In this document: piece after piece, positions 24,960 to 32,723 of the stretch
Layout of the letters: every line of letters begins with the position of its first letter
How positions within the stretch are numbered: the first letter of the stretch is position 1
Origin: Microlunatus speluncae
GTDB taxonomy: Bacteria > Actinomycetota > Actinomycetes > Propionibacteriales > Propionibacteriaceae
Length of the DNA stretch: 64,000 nt
Assembly: GCF_009299835.1 (NCBI RefSeq)
Contig: NZ_VKCZ01000008.1
Coordinates: forward strand, 248,001 to 312,000
Reading direction: 5' to 3'
Translations under genes and position numbers: made by a program
The notes under the pieces: model-generated
What the model was told of the DNA's origin: nothing
Seen by the model: the letters and a program-made list of their open reading frames with translations, nothing else
Databases searched by the model: none

Positions 24960-25709
24960 GTGCGTACCTTCGATGAGCTGATTGCTGAGGCCGCGGCGGC
25001 CGACGTGTCCGGCTGGGATTTCAGTTGGCTGGACGGCCGGGCGACCGAGGAGCGACCGCCCTGGGGCTATGCCCGGCTGCTGGCCGAGCGGCTCGGCACG
25101 GTCGGCTCCGCGGTCGACCTGGACACCGGCGGTGGCGAGGTCGTCGCCGAGGCGCCACGGCTTCCGGCCCGGATGGCGGTGACCGAGACCTGGCCGCCCA
25201 ATGCCGAGCGCGCCCGCCGGCTGCTCGGACCGCGCGGGGCCGAGGTGTACGAGCCGCAGCCCGGCGGTCCACTGCCCTTTCCCGACGGCTCCTTCGAGCT
25301 GGTCACCTCCCGGCACCCGATCAAGCCGGACTGGCCCGAGATCAGCCGGATCCTCCAGCCGGGCGGGCACTATTTCGCCCAGCACGTCGGCGGCGAGTCG
25401 GCCCGGGCGCTGAGCGAGTTCTTTCTCGGCCCGCTGCCGGACGAGGTCTCCGGGCGGGATCCGGAGGTCGAACGCCGCGACGCGGAGCAGGCCGGGCTGA
25501 CGGTCGTCGAGCTGCGGACGTTCCGCGCCCGGATGGAGTTCTTCGACGTCGGCGCGGTGGTCTGGATCCTGCGCCGCTGCGTCTGGTGGCTGCCCGACTT
25601 CACGGTTGAGAAGTACCACGAGGACCTGGTGCGGATGGACCGGATCATCCGGGACACCGGATCGTTCGAGGCGCACGCCACCCGGCACCTGATCGACGCG
25701 GTGCGCTGA
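24960..25709 (+). CDS. SAM-dependent methyltransferase (class I)
   Basis: 249 residues from GTG 24960. The Rossmann methyltransferase motifs are in order: motif I is an altered AVDLDTGGGEVVAEA (about residues 49-63, glycine-rich loop present), then AVTETWPPNAERARRLL, PLPFPDGSFELVTSRHPIKPDWPEISRILQPGGHYFAQHVG (about 100-145). The C-terminus has an all-alpha/beta cap (FDVGAVVWILRRCVWWLPDF). Substrate not predictable. It is divergent from rpsB and followed by the M23 peptidase gene after about 100 bp. That gap contains two TCCACA elements but no gene. Confidence 0.85.
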   Translation: MRTFDELIAEAAAADVSGWDFSWLDGRATEERPPWGYARLLAERLGTVGSAVDLDTGGGEVVAEAPRLPARMAVTETWPPNAERARRLLGPRGAEVYEPQPGGPLPFPDGSFELVTSRHPIKPDWPEISRILQPGGHYFAQHVGGESARALSEFFLGPLPDEVSGRDPEVERRDAEQAGLTVVELRTFRARMEFFDVGAVVWILRRCVWWLPDFTVEKYHEDLVRMDRIIRDTGSFEAHATRHLIDAVR

Positions 25710-25811
25710 CCCGGTCCGGGCGTCGTCCACAGCCGCAGGTGAGGCAATCCGGTTTTCCACAGATTTTCTGGCGGGCGGCCGATCCGGTCGCAGCGGCGCA
25801 GGATCCAACGC

Positions 25812-26831
25812 ATGAAGGTACGTCTGCGCGGCGGGTGGTTGTGGCCCGCGATGATCCTGTTCGGTCTGCTGCTCGCCGCCGGGTCGGCTCCGGTGCCGGC
25901 CCGGGCGGAGCCACCGCCGCCGGGGCCGACGGGCTGGCCGCTGCCCGGGGCGATCCAGGTGCTGCGGCCGTTCGACCCGCCCGCCGAACAGTGGGATGCC
26001 GGCCATCGAGGCGTCGACCTGGCCGCGGCCGCCGGATCGCCCGTGCTCGCGGCTGCCGGCGGGACGGTGACCTTTGCCCAGCGGCTCGCCGGTCGCGGAG
26101 TGGTCGTCGTCGATCATGGGACCACCCGGACCACCTACGAGCCGGTGACGCAGTTGCAACCGGTCGGCACCCGGGTCGAGGCGGGCACCAGGATCGGGAC
26201 GCTCGAGCCGGGGCACTGCCGGCCGGCGGACTGCCTGCACTGGGGTTGGCGGCGCGGCGAGAGCTACCTCGATCCGATGTTGCTCGGCGGCGACGGCGGT
26301 GCGCCGCCGATTCCGGAATCGGGCCGGGTCCGGCTGGTCGGTGAGGCCCAACGCAAGCTCGCCGAACAACGGGCCGCGGATCGGGCGGCCGCGGGCCTGG
26401 CCGGCTTGGCCGGCGGCGCGGGCGGTCCGACCGGGCAGCACGGCTTCATCGCACCGGTGGCCGGCGCGATCACCTCGCCGTTCGGGATGCGATTCCATCC
26501 GGTGCTCAAGATCAACAAGCTGCACGACGGCACCGACTTCGGCGCCGCCTGCGGCACCCCGATCCGAGCGCCCTATCCGGGCCGGGTGACCCAGGCCTAC
26601 TTCAACGCCGGCTACGGGAACCGGCTGATGATCGACCACGGCCTGATCGGCGGCCGGCGCGTGGTCAGCGGTTACAACCACGCCAGTTCGTACGCGGCCG
26701 GGCCGGGACAACAGGTCGCCCAGGGCCAGCTGATCGGATCGGTCGGCAGCACCGGCTACTCGACCGGCTGCCACCTGCACCTGATGCTTTGGCTGGACGG
26801 CCAACTCGTCGACCCGATGAGCTGGTGGTGA
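25812..26831 (+). CDS. Secreted protein with two M23 peptidase domains
   Basis: 339 residues with a signal peptide (WLWPAMILFGLLLAAGSAPVPARA, cleavage about 34). Two LytM/M23 zinc-peptidase domains stand in tandem. Domain 1 (about 45-160) has HRGVDLAA but its usual H-x-H reads C-L-H (DCLHWGW), so the first, catalytic His is a Cys. Domain 2 (about 215-335) has HDGTDFGAACGTPIRAPYPGRV and HLHLML, so it keeps all zinc ligands and catalytic histidines. The protein should act on cell-wall peptides outside the membrane, with domain 1 probably a binding or regulatory copy. An M23 gene next to rpsB is conserved in actinobacteria. Confidence 0.9.
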   Translation: MKVRLRGGWLWPAMILFGLLLAAGSAPVPARAEPPPPGPTGWPLPGAIQVLRPFDPPAEQWDAGHRGVDLAAAAGSPVLAAAGGTVTFAQRLAGRGVVVVDHGTTRTTYEPVTQLQPVGTRVEAGTRIGTLEPGHCRPADCLHWGWRRGESYLDPMLLGGDGGAPPIPESGRVRLVGEAQRKLAEQRAADRAAAGLAGLAGGAGGPTGQHGFIAPVAGAITSPFGMRFHPVLKINKLHDGTDFGAACGTPIRAPYPGRVTQAYFNAGYGNRLMIDHGLIGGRRVVSGYNHASSYAAGPGQQVAQGQLIGSVGSTGYSTGCHLHLMLWLDGQLVDPMSWW

Positions 26832-26890
26832 TCGAAAATGCCTGCCGAACTCATTCCAGGACCTCCACCGCGACCCGTAGACTCGCCCGC

Positions 26891-27244
26891 ATGACGTCGC
26901 CGGCCGATATCGAGCGCAAAGTCCGCCAGCTCGACAACGACGTGCACTCGATCTACGAGTTCCTCACGACCATCTCCGAGACGCAGGGCCGCCACGGAAA
27001 CCGGCTCGACGAGATCGACCAGAAGATCGAGGGTGTCGACCAGAAGGTCACCGGCCTCGAGCAACGGTTCGACGGCCTCGAGCAACGGTTCGACGGCCTC
27101 GAGCACAGGTTCGACGGCCTCGAGCAGAAGGTCGCCGGTCACGACCGGAGGTTCGACGGCGTCGATCAGAGGTTCGACGGCGTCGACCGGAAGCTCGATC
27201 AGATCATCGGTCTGCTGGATGTCGGGAACAAAGCAGTGGACTGA
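26891..27244 (+). CDS. Coiled-coil protein with 7-residue repeats
   Basis: 117 residues from ATG 26891. Residues about 50-105 are seven-residue repeats of the type LEQRFDG/VDQRFDG, which form a continuous coiled coil. At the DNA level the copies are near-identical 21-bp units (CTCGAGCAACGGTTCGACGGC). The N-terminal part is also helical (IERKVRQLDNDVHSIYEFLT). The end IIGLLDVGNKAVD is not repeated. Relatives with such repeats vary in repeat number between strains. Function unknown; an oligomerising scaffold is possible. It converges with the peptide-transporter operon, whose last stop codon ends 4 bp away. Confidence 0.72.
   Translation: MTSPADIERKVRQLDNDVHSIYEFLTTISETQGRHGNRLDEIDQKIEGVDQKVTGLEQRFDGLEQRFDGLEHRFDGLEQKVAGHDRRFDGVDQRFDGVDRKLDQIIGLLDVGNKAVD
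27041..27192. repeat. 21-bp tandem repeats in the coiled-coil gene
   Basis: Seven or so degenerate 21-bp units encode the repeats L/V-E/D-x-R-F-D-G. The two units around 27056-27097 are identical and the flanking ones differ by a few bases. Such arrays change copy number by slippage or unequal crossing-over. Confidence 0.75.
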
Positions 27245-27248
27245 TCGG

Positions 27249-28958
27249 CTAGGACGCCGTCGCCTCCAGCCGCTGTTCCCGGCGTCGGCGCTGCACCACC
27301 GGATCGGGGACCGGGGCGGCCTCGAGCAGCCGCCGGGTGTAGGCGTCGCGGGGCGAGCGGAGGATCGACTCGCAGCTCCCCTGCTCCACGATCAGGCCGT
27401 CGTGCATCACCGCGATCCGGTCGCAGACCTGCTCGACGACGGCGAGGTCGTGGCTGATGAACAGGCAGGCGAAGGCGAACTGGCGCTGTAGGGCGACCAG
27501 CAACTCCAGCACCCGCGCCTGCACCGACACGTCAAGCGCCGAGGTCGGCTCGTCGGCGATCAGCAGCTCCGGCTCCAGCGCGATGGCCCGGGCGATCGAG
27601 ACCCGTTGCCGCTGACCGCCGGACAACTCGTGCGGATAGCGGCCGTCCCAGCCGCCGGGCAGCTCGACGCTTTCCAGCAGCGCTCGCACCCGGCCGGCCA
27701 GTTCGGCCCCGCGGACCCCGCGATGCACCAGGAGTGGTTCGCCGATCGACTGACCGATCGTGTAGCGGGGGTTGAGCGAGCCGGCGGGATTCTGGTGCAC
27801 GGCGCCGATCCGGGACCGGATCGCGCGGAGCTCGGCCCGGCCGGCGGTGGCCAGCGAGACGCCGCCGACCCGGACCTCGCCACCACTGATCGGGGCCATC
27901 CCGAGGACGCTGCGACCGATCGTCGACTTGCCGGAGCCCGATTCGCCCACCAGGCCGCAGATCTCGCCCGGCGCGAGCCGGAGATCGACGCCGGCGACGG
28001 CCCGGATCCGGCGGCCGCGGCCGCGGTACTCGACCACCAGTTCCTTGATCATCAGTGGATCGCGATCTTGGTCGGTCGCGGCGGCACGATCGTCCGGACC
28101 CGTCTGCGGCTTCGGCTCGCCGCCCGGGTCCCCGTGGTCCGAGTCGGGGCGGGTCCTGCCGGGCACCGCCGCGAGCAGGGTCCGGGTGTAGTCGTGCTCG
28201 GGGCGGGCGAACAGGTCCCGGGTCTCGGCCACCTCGACCACGGTCCCCTGCCGCATCACCACCACCCGTTCGGCGACGTCGGCCACCACGCCCATGTCGT
28301 GGGTGATGATCATGATCGACACCGGGGTGCGGCGACGGAGGGCCATCAGCACGTCCAGGACTTCCTGCTGCACGGTGACATCGAGGGCGGTCGTCGGTTC
28401 GTCGGCGATCAACACCTCCGGCTCGCAGGACAACGCCATCGCGATCATCGCCCGCTGGCACTGGCCGCCGGAGAGCTGGTGTGGGTAGTGCCGCAGCCGC
28501 TGCTCCGGATCGCCGATCTCGACCATCCGGAGCAACTCGACCGCCCGCTCCCGGGCCTGGCCGCGGCTGGTCCCGGGTTGGTGCCGGCGGATCATCTCGA
28601 TCAGCTGGGAGCCGATCGTGAAGACCGGGTCGAGGGCGTTCACCGGGTCCTGGAAGATCATCGCGATCCGCTTGCCGCGGATCCCGGCGAGCCGGGTGCG
28701 GCCGGCGGTCAACAGTTCCTGATCATCGAGGAACACCCGGCCGGAGACCCGGGCGTTGGCCGGCAGCAGGCCGATCGTGGCCAGGCTGGTGACACTCTTG
28801 CCCGACCCGGACTCCCCGACGACGGCCAGCACCTCGCCCCGCCGCAACGCGAACGACACGCCGTCGACCGCGCGCTGCCAGTTGCCGCCGACCAGGAAGT
28901 CGACCGCAAGGTCCTCGAAGCGGAGCACGTCGCCCCCGGTCCGCGCCGGCGCGATCAT
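27249..28958 (-). CDS. Fused double ATPase of a peptide ABC importer (DppD-DppF type)
   Basis: 569 residues from ATG 28958, which overlaps the stop of the regulator gene (ATGA). Two complete ABC ATPase domains are joined. Domain 1 has Walker A GESGSGKS at residues 48-55, signature LSGGQCQRAM and Walker B VLIADEPTTALD. Domain 2 has GESGSGKS near residue 340, LSGGQRQRVS and LLIADEPTSALD. Each domain ends with the Opp/Dpp-type tail (RPEHDYTRTLLAAVPG; SPRDAYTRRLLEAAPVP). It energises import through the two permeases encoded upstream in the same operon. A linker of about 40 acidic and polar residues joins the halves. Confidence 0.93.
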   Translation of the reverse strand: MIAPARTGGDVLRFEDLAVDFLVGGNWQRAVDGVSFALRRGEVLAVVGESGSGKSVTSLATIGLLPANARVSGRVFLDDQELLTAGRTRLAGIRGKRIAMIFQDPVNALDPVFTIGSQLIEMIRRHQPGTSRGQARERAVELLRMVEIGDPEQRLRHYPHQLSGGQCQRAMIAMALSCEPEVLIADEPTTALDVTVQQEVLDVLMALRRRTPVSIMIITHDMGVVADVAERVVVMRQGTVVEVAETRDLFARPEHDYTRTLLAAVPGRTRPDSDHGDPGGEPKPQTGPDDRAAATDQDRDPLMIKELVVEYRGRGRRIRAVAGVDLRLAPGEICGLVGESGSGKSTIGRSVLGMAPISGGEVRVGGVSLATAGRAELRAIRSRIGAVHQNPAGSLNPRYTIGQSIGEPLLVHRGVRGAELAGRVRALLESVELPGGWDGRYPHELSGGQRQRVSIARAIALEPELLIADEPTSALDVSVQARVLELLVALQRQFAFACLFISHDLAVVEQVCDRIAVMHDGLIVEQGSCESILRSPRDAYTRRLLEAAPVPDPVVQRRRREQRLEATAS

Positions 28959-29485
28959 GACGGCACCTCGGTCGACGGGTCGACGTCGCCGTCGCCGTGG
29001 GTCTCGTTGAAGATCTTCCAGTCGGCCAGCATCTTGCGGTGATAGGTGGCCAGCCACTCCATGTAGTTCCGGGCGTTGCGGACCTTGCGGCGCGGCCCGT
29101 CGAGACCGGCCGGGACGTCGGCGAGCAGCTCGGAGAACAGGGCTCGCTGCCGGTCCAGGTAGCGCCGCTCGCCGGCCAGGAAGGAGCCCCAGATGTCGTC
29201 GTCGACGGTGAAGTAGTGGCTCCGATCTCCCGGGATCGCATGACGGGCGATGAAGCCGGACTCGATCAACTGCCGCGTGGTCCCGGAGATCGAACCGGCA
29301 CTGGCCTTGAGCGCCGCGGCCAGCTCGGCCGACGAGACGTACGGCTTGGTGCTGGTCATCAGGTAGCCGAGCACCCGGCCCTCCATCCGCGTCGACCCGG
29401 CCATCTCGCGCAGCACCCCGAAGGACTCGATGAACTGCTGCCGTCGCTCCCCGGTCTCCCAGGCGTCCGCCTTCCTGCCCGCCAT
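28955..29485 (-). CDS. GbsR/MarR-family transcriptional regulator
   Basis: 176 residues. A winged helix-turn-helix covers about residues 35-100: MEGRVLGYLMTSTKPYVSSAELAAALKASAGSISGTTRQLIESGFIARHAIPGDRSHYF. The flanking helices and the aromatic-rich end (YMEWLATYHRKMLADW) resemble the GbsR-like branch, which forms dimers through them. It lies inside the peptide-import operon, between the serine hydrolase (2 bp gap) and the ATPase (4 bp overlap). A perfect 8-bp inverted repeat upstream of the operon at 34357-34380 is its likely operator. Confidence 0.87.
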   Translation of the reverse strand: MAGRKADAWETGERRQQFIESFGVLREMAGSTRMEGRVLGYLMTSTKPYVSSAELAAALKASAGSISGTTRQLIESGFIARHAIPGDRSHYFTVDDDIWGSFLAGERRYLDRQRALFSELLADVPAGLDGPRRKVRNARNYMEWLATYHRKMLADWKIFNETHGDGDVDPSTEVPS

Positions 29486-29487
29486 GA

Positions 29488-30894
29488 TCAGCCGGCCGCC
29501 TTGATCTGGGCCGACCGCCGGGCCAGGAAGTCCGGCACCGGCCAGCGGGTGCCGCCGCCGTAGCGGAGCGACTCGACCGAACCGTCGGCGGCCCAGGTGA
29601 ACTGCACCGTCTCGCCGGCGAACCCGAAGCCGGCCTCGGGCCGGCCCCGCAGGGTGTTCTCGTCCACCACCAGCAGCTCGTCGTAGGACTCGGTCGGATC
29701 GGGCGCGGCGGCGAAGAAGCCGACCAACCGGCCGCCGAGCAGGGCGATCTGGACCACGCCCATCAGGTTGGCGAACTGCCCGGTGAACCGGGACAGATCA
29801 TGATCGGCGGCGGCCGGATCCGGCTCATGATCACCGGCAGCCAGGTCGAGCAGTTTGATCACGCCGTTGGCCAGGGTGGTCGCGGGCCCGCCGATGCAGT
29901 TGGTCAGCACGCTCACCGCGATCCGGTCGACCGGATCGAGATAGGTGCGGGTGATGTGTCCCGGATAGCCGCCGCTGTGGCCGACCAGCCGCCGGTCCCC
30001 GATCGTGGTGACGTCCATCCCGAGGCCGTAGGTCCCCAGCTCGGAACCATGCGCGACCACGGTGCTCTCGTTCCGCTGGATCAGCCGCTTGCTGGCGTCG
30101 GTGATCAAGTCCTCGTTGCCGTGGAAGTGGGCCGCGGCATAGCGGACCAGATCCTCGGCGGTGGAATAGAAGCCGGTCGCCGCGGCCATTCCCCGGGTGT
30201 CGATGTGCCCGATCGCCTCCCGCGGCTCGGCTCCGTCGATCAGCCCGGTGTGTCCCGCGGCGAACTGGTCGGACACTTCCGGCGACCATTCCGGCCCGGT
30301 CGCCGCCAGGCCGAGCGGCTCGATGATCATGGACCGGACATAATCGTGATAGCCCGTGCCGGACGCGTGTTCGATGGCCAGGCCGAGCAGCGAATAGCCG
30401 ACGTTGGTGTACTTGAAGTGCTCGTTGCGGTCGTACACCACCCCGTGATCCCGGCACAGCTCGATCAACTCGGCCCGGTCCGGGAACGGCCGGATCAGCT
30501 GCCAGAAGTCGGTGTCCACCCCGTCGCGGATCACGCCGCCCTGGTGCCCGAGCAGCTCGCGCAGCGTGACCGCGCCGACGCCGGTCTCCGCGAGCTCGGG
30601 CACATGATCACCGATCGGATCGTCCAGCCGCAGCTTGCCCTGCTCGGCCAGCTGCAGCACCGCGGTGGCGGTGAACGTCTTGGAGTGCGACGCGATCCGG
30701 AACAGATGGTCGGTGCTCAGCTCGGTCCCGGCCGGCTCGTCGGCGAACCCGTACGCCCGGGAGCTGATCACCTCGTCCTGCACCCGGATCGCCGCCTGGA
30801 CGCCGGGGGTCCGCAGATACCGCCGCTGGTACGCCAGCCACGCCTCGATCGCCGGTGCCGCCTCGCGGGCCGTCGCCACGTCGTACAAGGTCAT
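29488..30894 (-). CDS. Serine hydrolase (D-aminopeptidase/beta-lactamase class C-like)
   Basis: 468 residues from ATG 30894, with GAGGAGAAGGA just upstream. The motifs are SHSKTFTA (S-x-x-K, about residues 69-72), YTNVGYS (Y-x-N, about 160) and HSGGYPGH (third motif, about 310), followed by a lipocalin-like C-terminal domain with VQFTWAADGSV. There is no signal peptide, so it should act in the cytosol. Placement inside a peptide-import operon suggests that it processes an imported peptide, for example one with D-amino acids. That link is inference. The overlap-tight gene order supports joint expression. Confidence 0.87.
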   Translation of the reverse strand: MTLYDVATAREAAPAIEAWLAYQRRYLRTPGVQAAIRVQDEVISSRAYGFADEPAGTELSTDHLFRIASHSKTFTATAVLQLAEQGKLRLDDPIGDHVPELAETGVGAVTLRELLGHQGGVIRDGVDTDFWQLIRPFPDRAELIELCRDHGVVYDRNEHFKYTNVGYSLLGLAIEHASGTGYHDYVRSMIIEPLGLAATGPEWSPEVSDQFAAGHTGLIDGAEPREAIGHIDTRGMAAATGFYSTAEDLVRYAAAHFHGNEDLITDASKRLIQRNESTVVAHGSELGTYGLGMDVTTIGDRRLVGHSGGYPGHITRTYLDPVDRIAVSVLTNCIGGPATTLANGVIKLLDLAAGDHEPDPAAADHDLSRFTGQFANLMGVVQIALLGGRLVGFFAAAPDPTESYDELLVVDENTLRGRPEAGFGFAGETVQFTWAADGSVESLRYGGGTRWPVPDFLARRSAQIKAAG

Positions 30895-30916
30895 CGTGTC
30901 CTTCTCCTCTTCGTGA

Positions 30917-31807
30917 TCATGAACGGGCCCTGGGATTGATCGCGTCCCGCAACACATCCCCGATGGTCATCAGGCTGAGCACGGTCGCGGCCAGAAAGAT
31001 GCTCGGATAGATCAACATGTGCGGCGCCCGTTGGAACACCGACTGCGCGCTGGCCAGCTGCAGTCCCCAGGAGATCGACGGCGCGCGCAGCCCGAGGCCG
31101 AGGAAGGTCAGCGTCGATTCGGCGACGATCACGCCGCCGACGGTCAGCGTCGCGACCGCGAGCACCGGGCCGATCGCGTTCGGCAGCACGTACTGGGTCA
31201 GGATCCGGCCGGTCGGCAGGCCCATCGCGGTCGCCGCCTGGACGTATTCGGCCTGCCGGATGCCGCGCACGCTGGTCCGGACCAGCCGGGCCAGCGTCGG
31301 CCAGGCGAACAGCGCCAGCACGACCGCGACGGTGATCACCGACCGGCTGCCCAGCGTGTTCAGCACCACGATCGCGCCGAGCAGGAACGGGAAGCCGAGG
31401 AAGACGTCGGTCAGCCGGGCCAGGATCGAGTCGACCACGCCGCCGAGGTAGCCGGCCAGGGTGCCGACGACAAGGGCGATGCCGAGGGCGATCGCGGTGC
31501 AGATCAGGCCGACGGTGATCGAGGCGCGAGCGCCGTGGATCACGTTCGCGTACACGTCGCAGCCCTGCACGTCGAACCCGAACGGATGCCCGGCGGTCGG
31601 CGGTTTGACGCTGCGGCCGAGCTCGCAGACCCGCGGGTCGGGGTTGCCGAACAGGCCGGCGAACGGCTCCGGCGCCAGGGCGATCAGCACCATGATCGAC
31701 AACACCGCCAGGGACAGCCAGAACAACACCCGGCGGCGCACCGTCGCCCAGACCCCACGCGGCCGCGGATCCTCGACGCTGAGCCCAGCGGTCAGCGCCT
31801 CAGTCAT
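30917..31807 (-). CDS. Peptide ABC permease (DppC type)
   Basis: 296 residues. The N-terminal helix and the long extracytoplasmic loop with HPFGFDVQGCDVYANVIHGARASITVGL are typical of OppC/DppC. Five more helices follow, with the EAA loop at VRGIRQAEYVQAATAMGLPTGRILTQYVLPNAIGP (about 175-210). The end VLRDAINPRAR is the usual DppC tail. Its start overlaps the end of the DppB-type gene by 8 bp. A 22-bp gap leads to the serine hydrolase gene. Confidence 0.92.
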   Translation of the reverse strand: MTEALTAGLSVEDPRPRGVWATVRRRVLFWLSLAVLSIMVLIALAPEPFAGLFGNPDPRVCELGRSVKPPTAGHPFGFDVQGCDVYANVIHGARASITVGLICTAIALGIALVVGTLAGYLGGVVDSILARLTDVFLGFPFLLGAIVVLNTLGSRSVITVAVVLALFAWPTLARLVRTSVRGIRQAEYVQAATAMGLPTGRILTQYVLPNAIGPVLAVATLTVGGVIVAESTLTFLGLGLRAPSISWGLQLASAQSVFQRAPHMLIYPSIFLAATVLSLMTIGDVLRDAINPRARS

Positions 31808-32723
31808 GGCGCACCCTCGGGTCGAGCACCGAGTGCAGCAGATCCACCAGCAGACTGGTGGCCAGGAAGATCAGGATCAGCGCGGTGGCGATGCCGACGA
31901 CCGTCGGCCCCTCGTGGGTCCGGATCGCCTGGAACAGCAACTGCCCCACCCCGGGCAGGTTGAAGATGCCCTCGGTGACGATCGCCCCGCCGAGCAGCGC
32001 GCCGAGATCGACGGCGAGATAGGTGAGCACCGGGATCGCGGAGTTGCGCAGCACGTGCACGCCGACCACCTGGTGCGCCGGCAATCCCTTGGCCCACAGG
32101 GTGCGGACGAAGTCGGTGCGCATCGTGTCGGCGACACTGCCCCGCATCAGTCGGGCCACCGCGGCCAGGCCGTAGATCGCCAGCACGCAGGCGGGCAGGA
32201 TGAAGGACACCGGCCAGCCGTCGGATACCCCGGCGATCGGCACCAGCTGCAGGCGCACACCGAAGATCAACTGCGCGGCGACGGCCATCACGATGATCGG
32301 GATCGAGGTCACCACGATCGTCATGATCAACACGCTCCGGTCGATCCAGGAGTTCTGGCGCAGCCCGGCGACCAGGCCGAGCCCGATCCCGAGCACGACC
32401 TGGATCACCCAGGCGGTCAGCGCCAGCTGGATCGTCACCGGCCAACGGCTGGCCAGCCGTTCGGCCACCGCCCGGCCGTTCAGATCGACCCCGAGATCAC
32501 CGGTCAACAGGGAGCCGAGGTAGCGCAGATACTGCGACCACAGCGGGTCGTCGAGGTGATACTTGGCCCTGATCAACTCGACCGTCCGCGGCGGCAGCGG
32601 CTGCTCGCCACCCAGCGCCGCGACCGGGTCACCGGGCAGCGCGAAGACCGCCGCGTAGATCAGGAACGTCACCCCGAAGAACACCACGAGCAGTTCGCCG
32701 ACCCGGCGGAGCAGGAACCTCAC
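31800..32723 (-). CDS. Peptide ABC permease (DppB type)
   Basis: 307 residues. The start MRFLLRRVGELLVVFFGVTFLIYAAVFALPGDPVAAL is characteristic of OppB/DppB. There are about six membrane helices, an EAA loop at TMRTDFVRTLWAKGLPAHQVVGVHVLRNSAIPVLT (about 190-225) and the closing LVDLLHSVLDPRVR. It pairs with the DppC-type subunit. Its ATG overlaps the stop of the binding-protein gene by 4 bp. Confidence 0.93.
   Translation of the reverse strand: MRFLLRRVGELLVVFFGVTFLIYAAVFALPGDPVAALGGEQPLPPRTVELIRAKYHLDDPLWSQYLRYLGSLLTGDLGVDLNGRAVAERLASRWPVTIQLALTAWVIQVVLGIGLGLVAGLRQNSWIDRSVLIMTIVVTSIPIIVMAVAAQLIFGVRLQLVPIAGVSDGWPVSFILPACVLAIYGLAAVARLMRGSVADTMRTDFVRTLWAKGLPAHQVVGVHVLRNSAIPVLTYLAVDLGALLGGAIVTEGIFNLPGVGQLLFQAIRTHEGPTVVGIATALILIFLATSLLVDLLHSVLDPRVRHD

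Noticed and set aside
25725..25765. TCCACA elements resembling DnaA boxes
   Set aside because: Only two imperfect copies, and no dnaA, dnaN or AT-rich region nearby. Not an origin.
26891..27244. CRISPR-like array because of regular 21-bp repeats
   Set aside because: Units are contiguous, in frame and encode heptads. There are no spacers.
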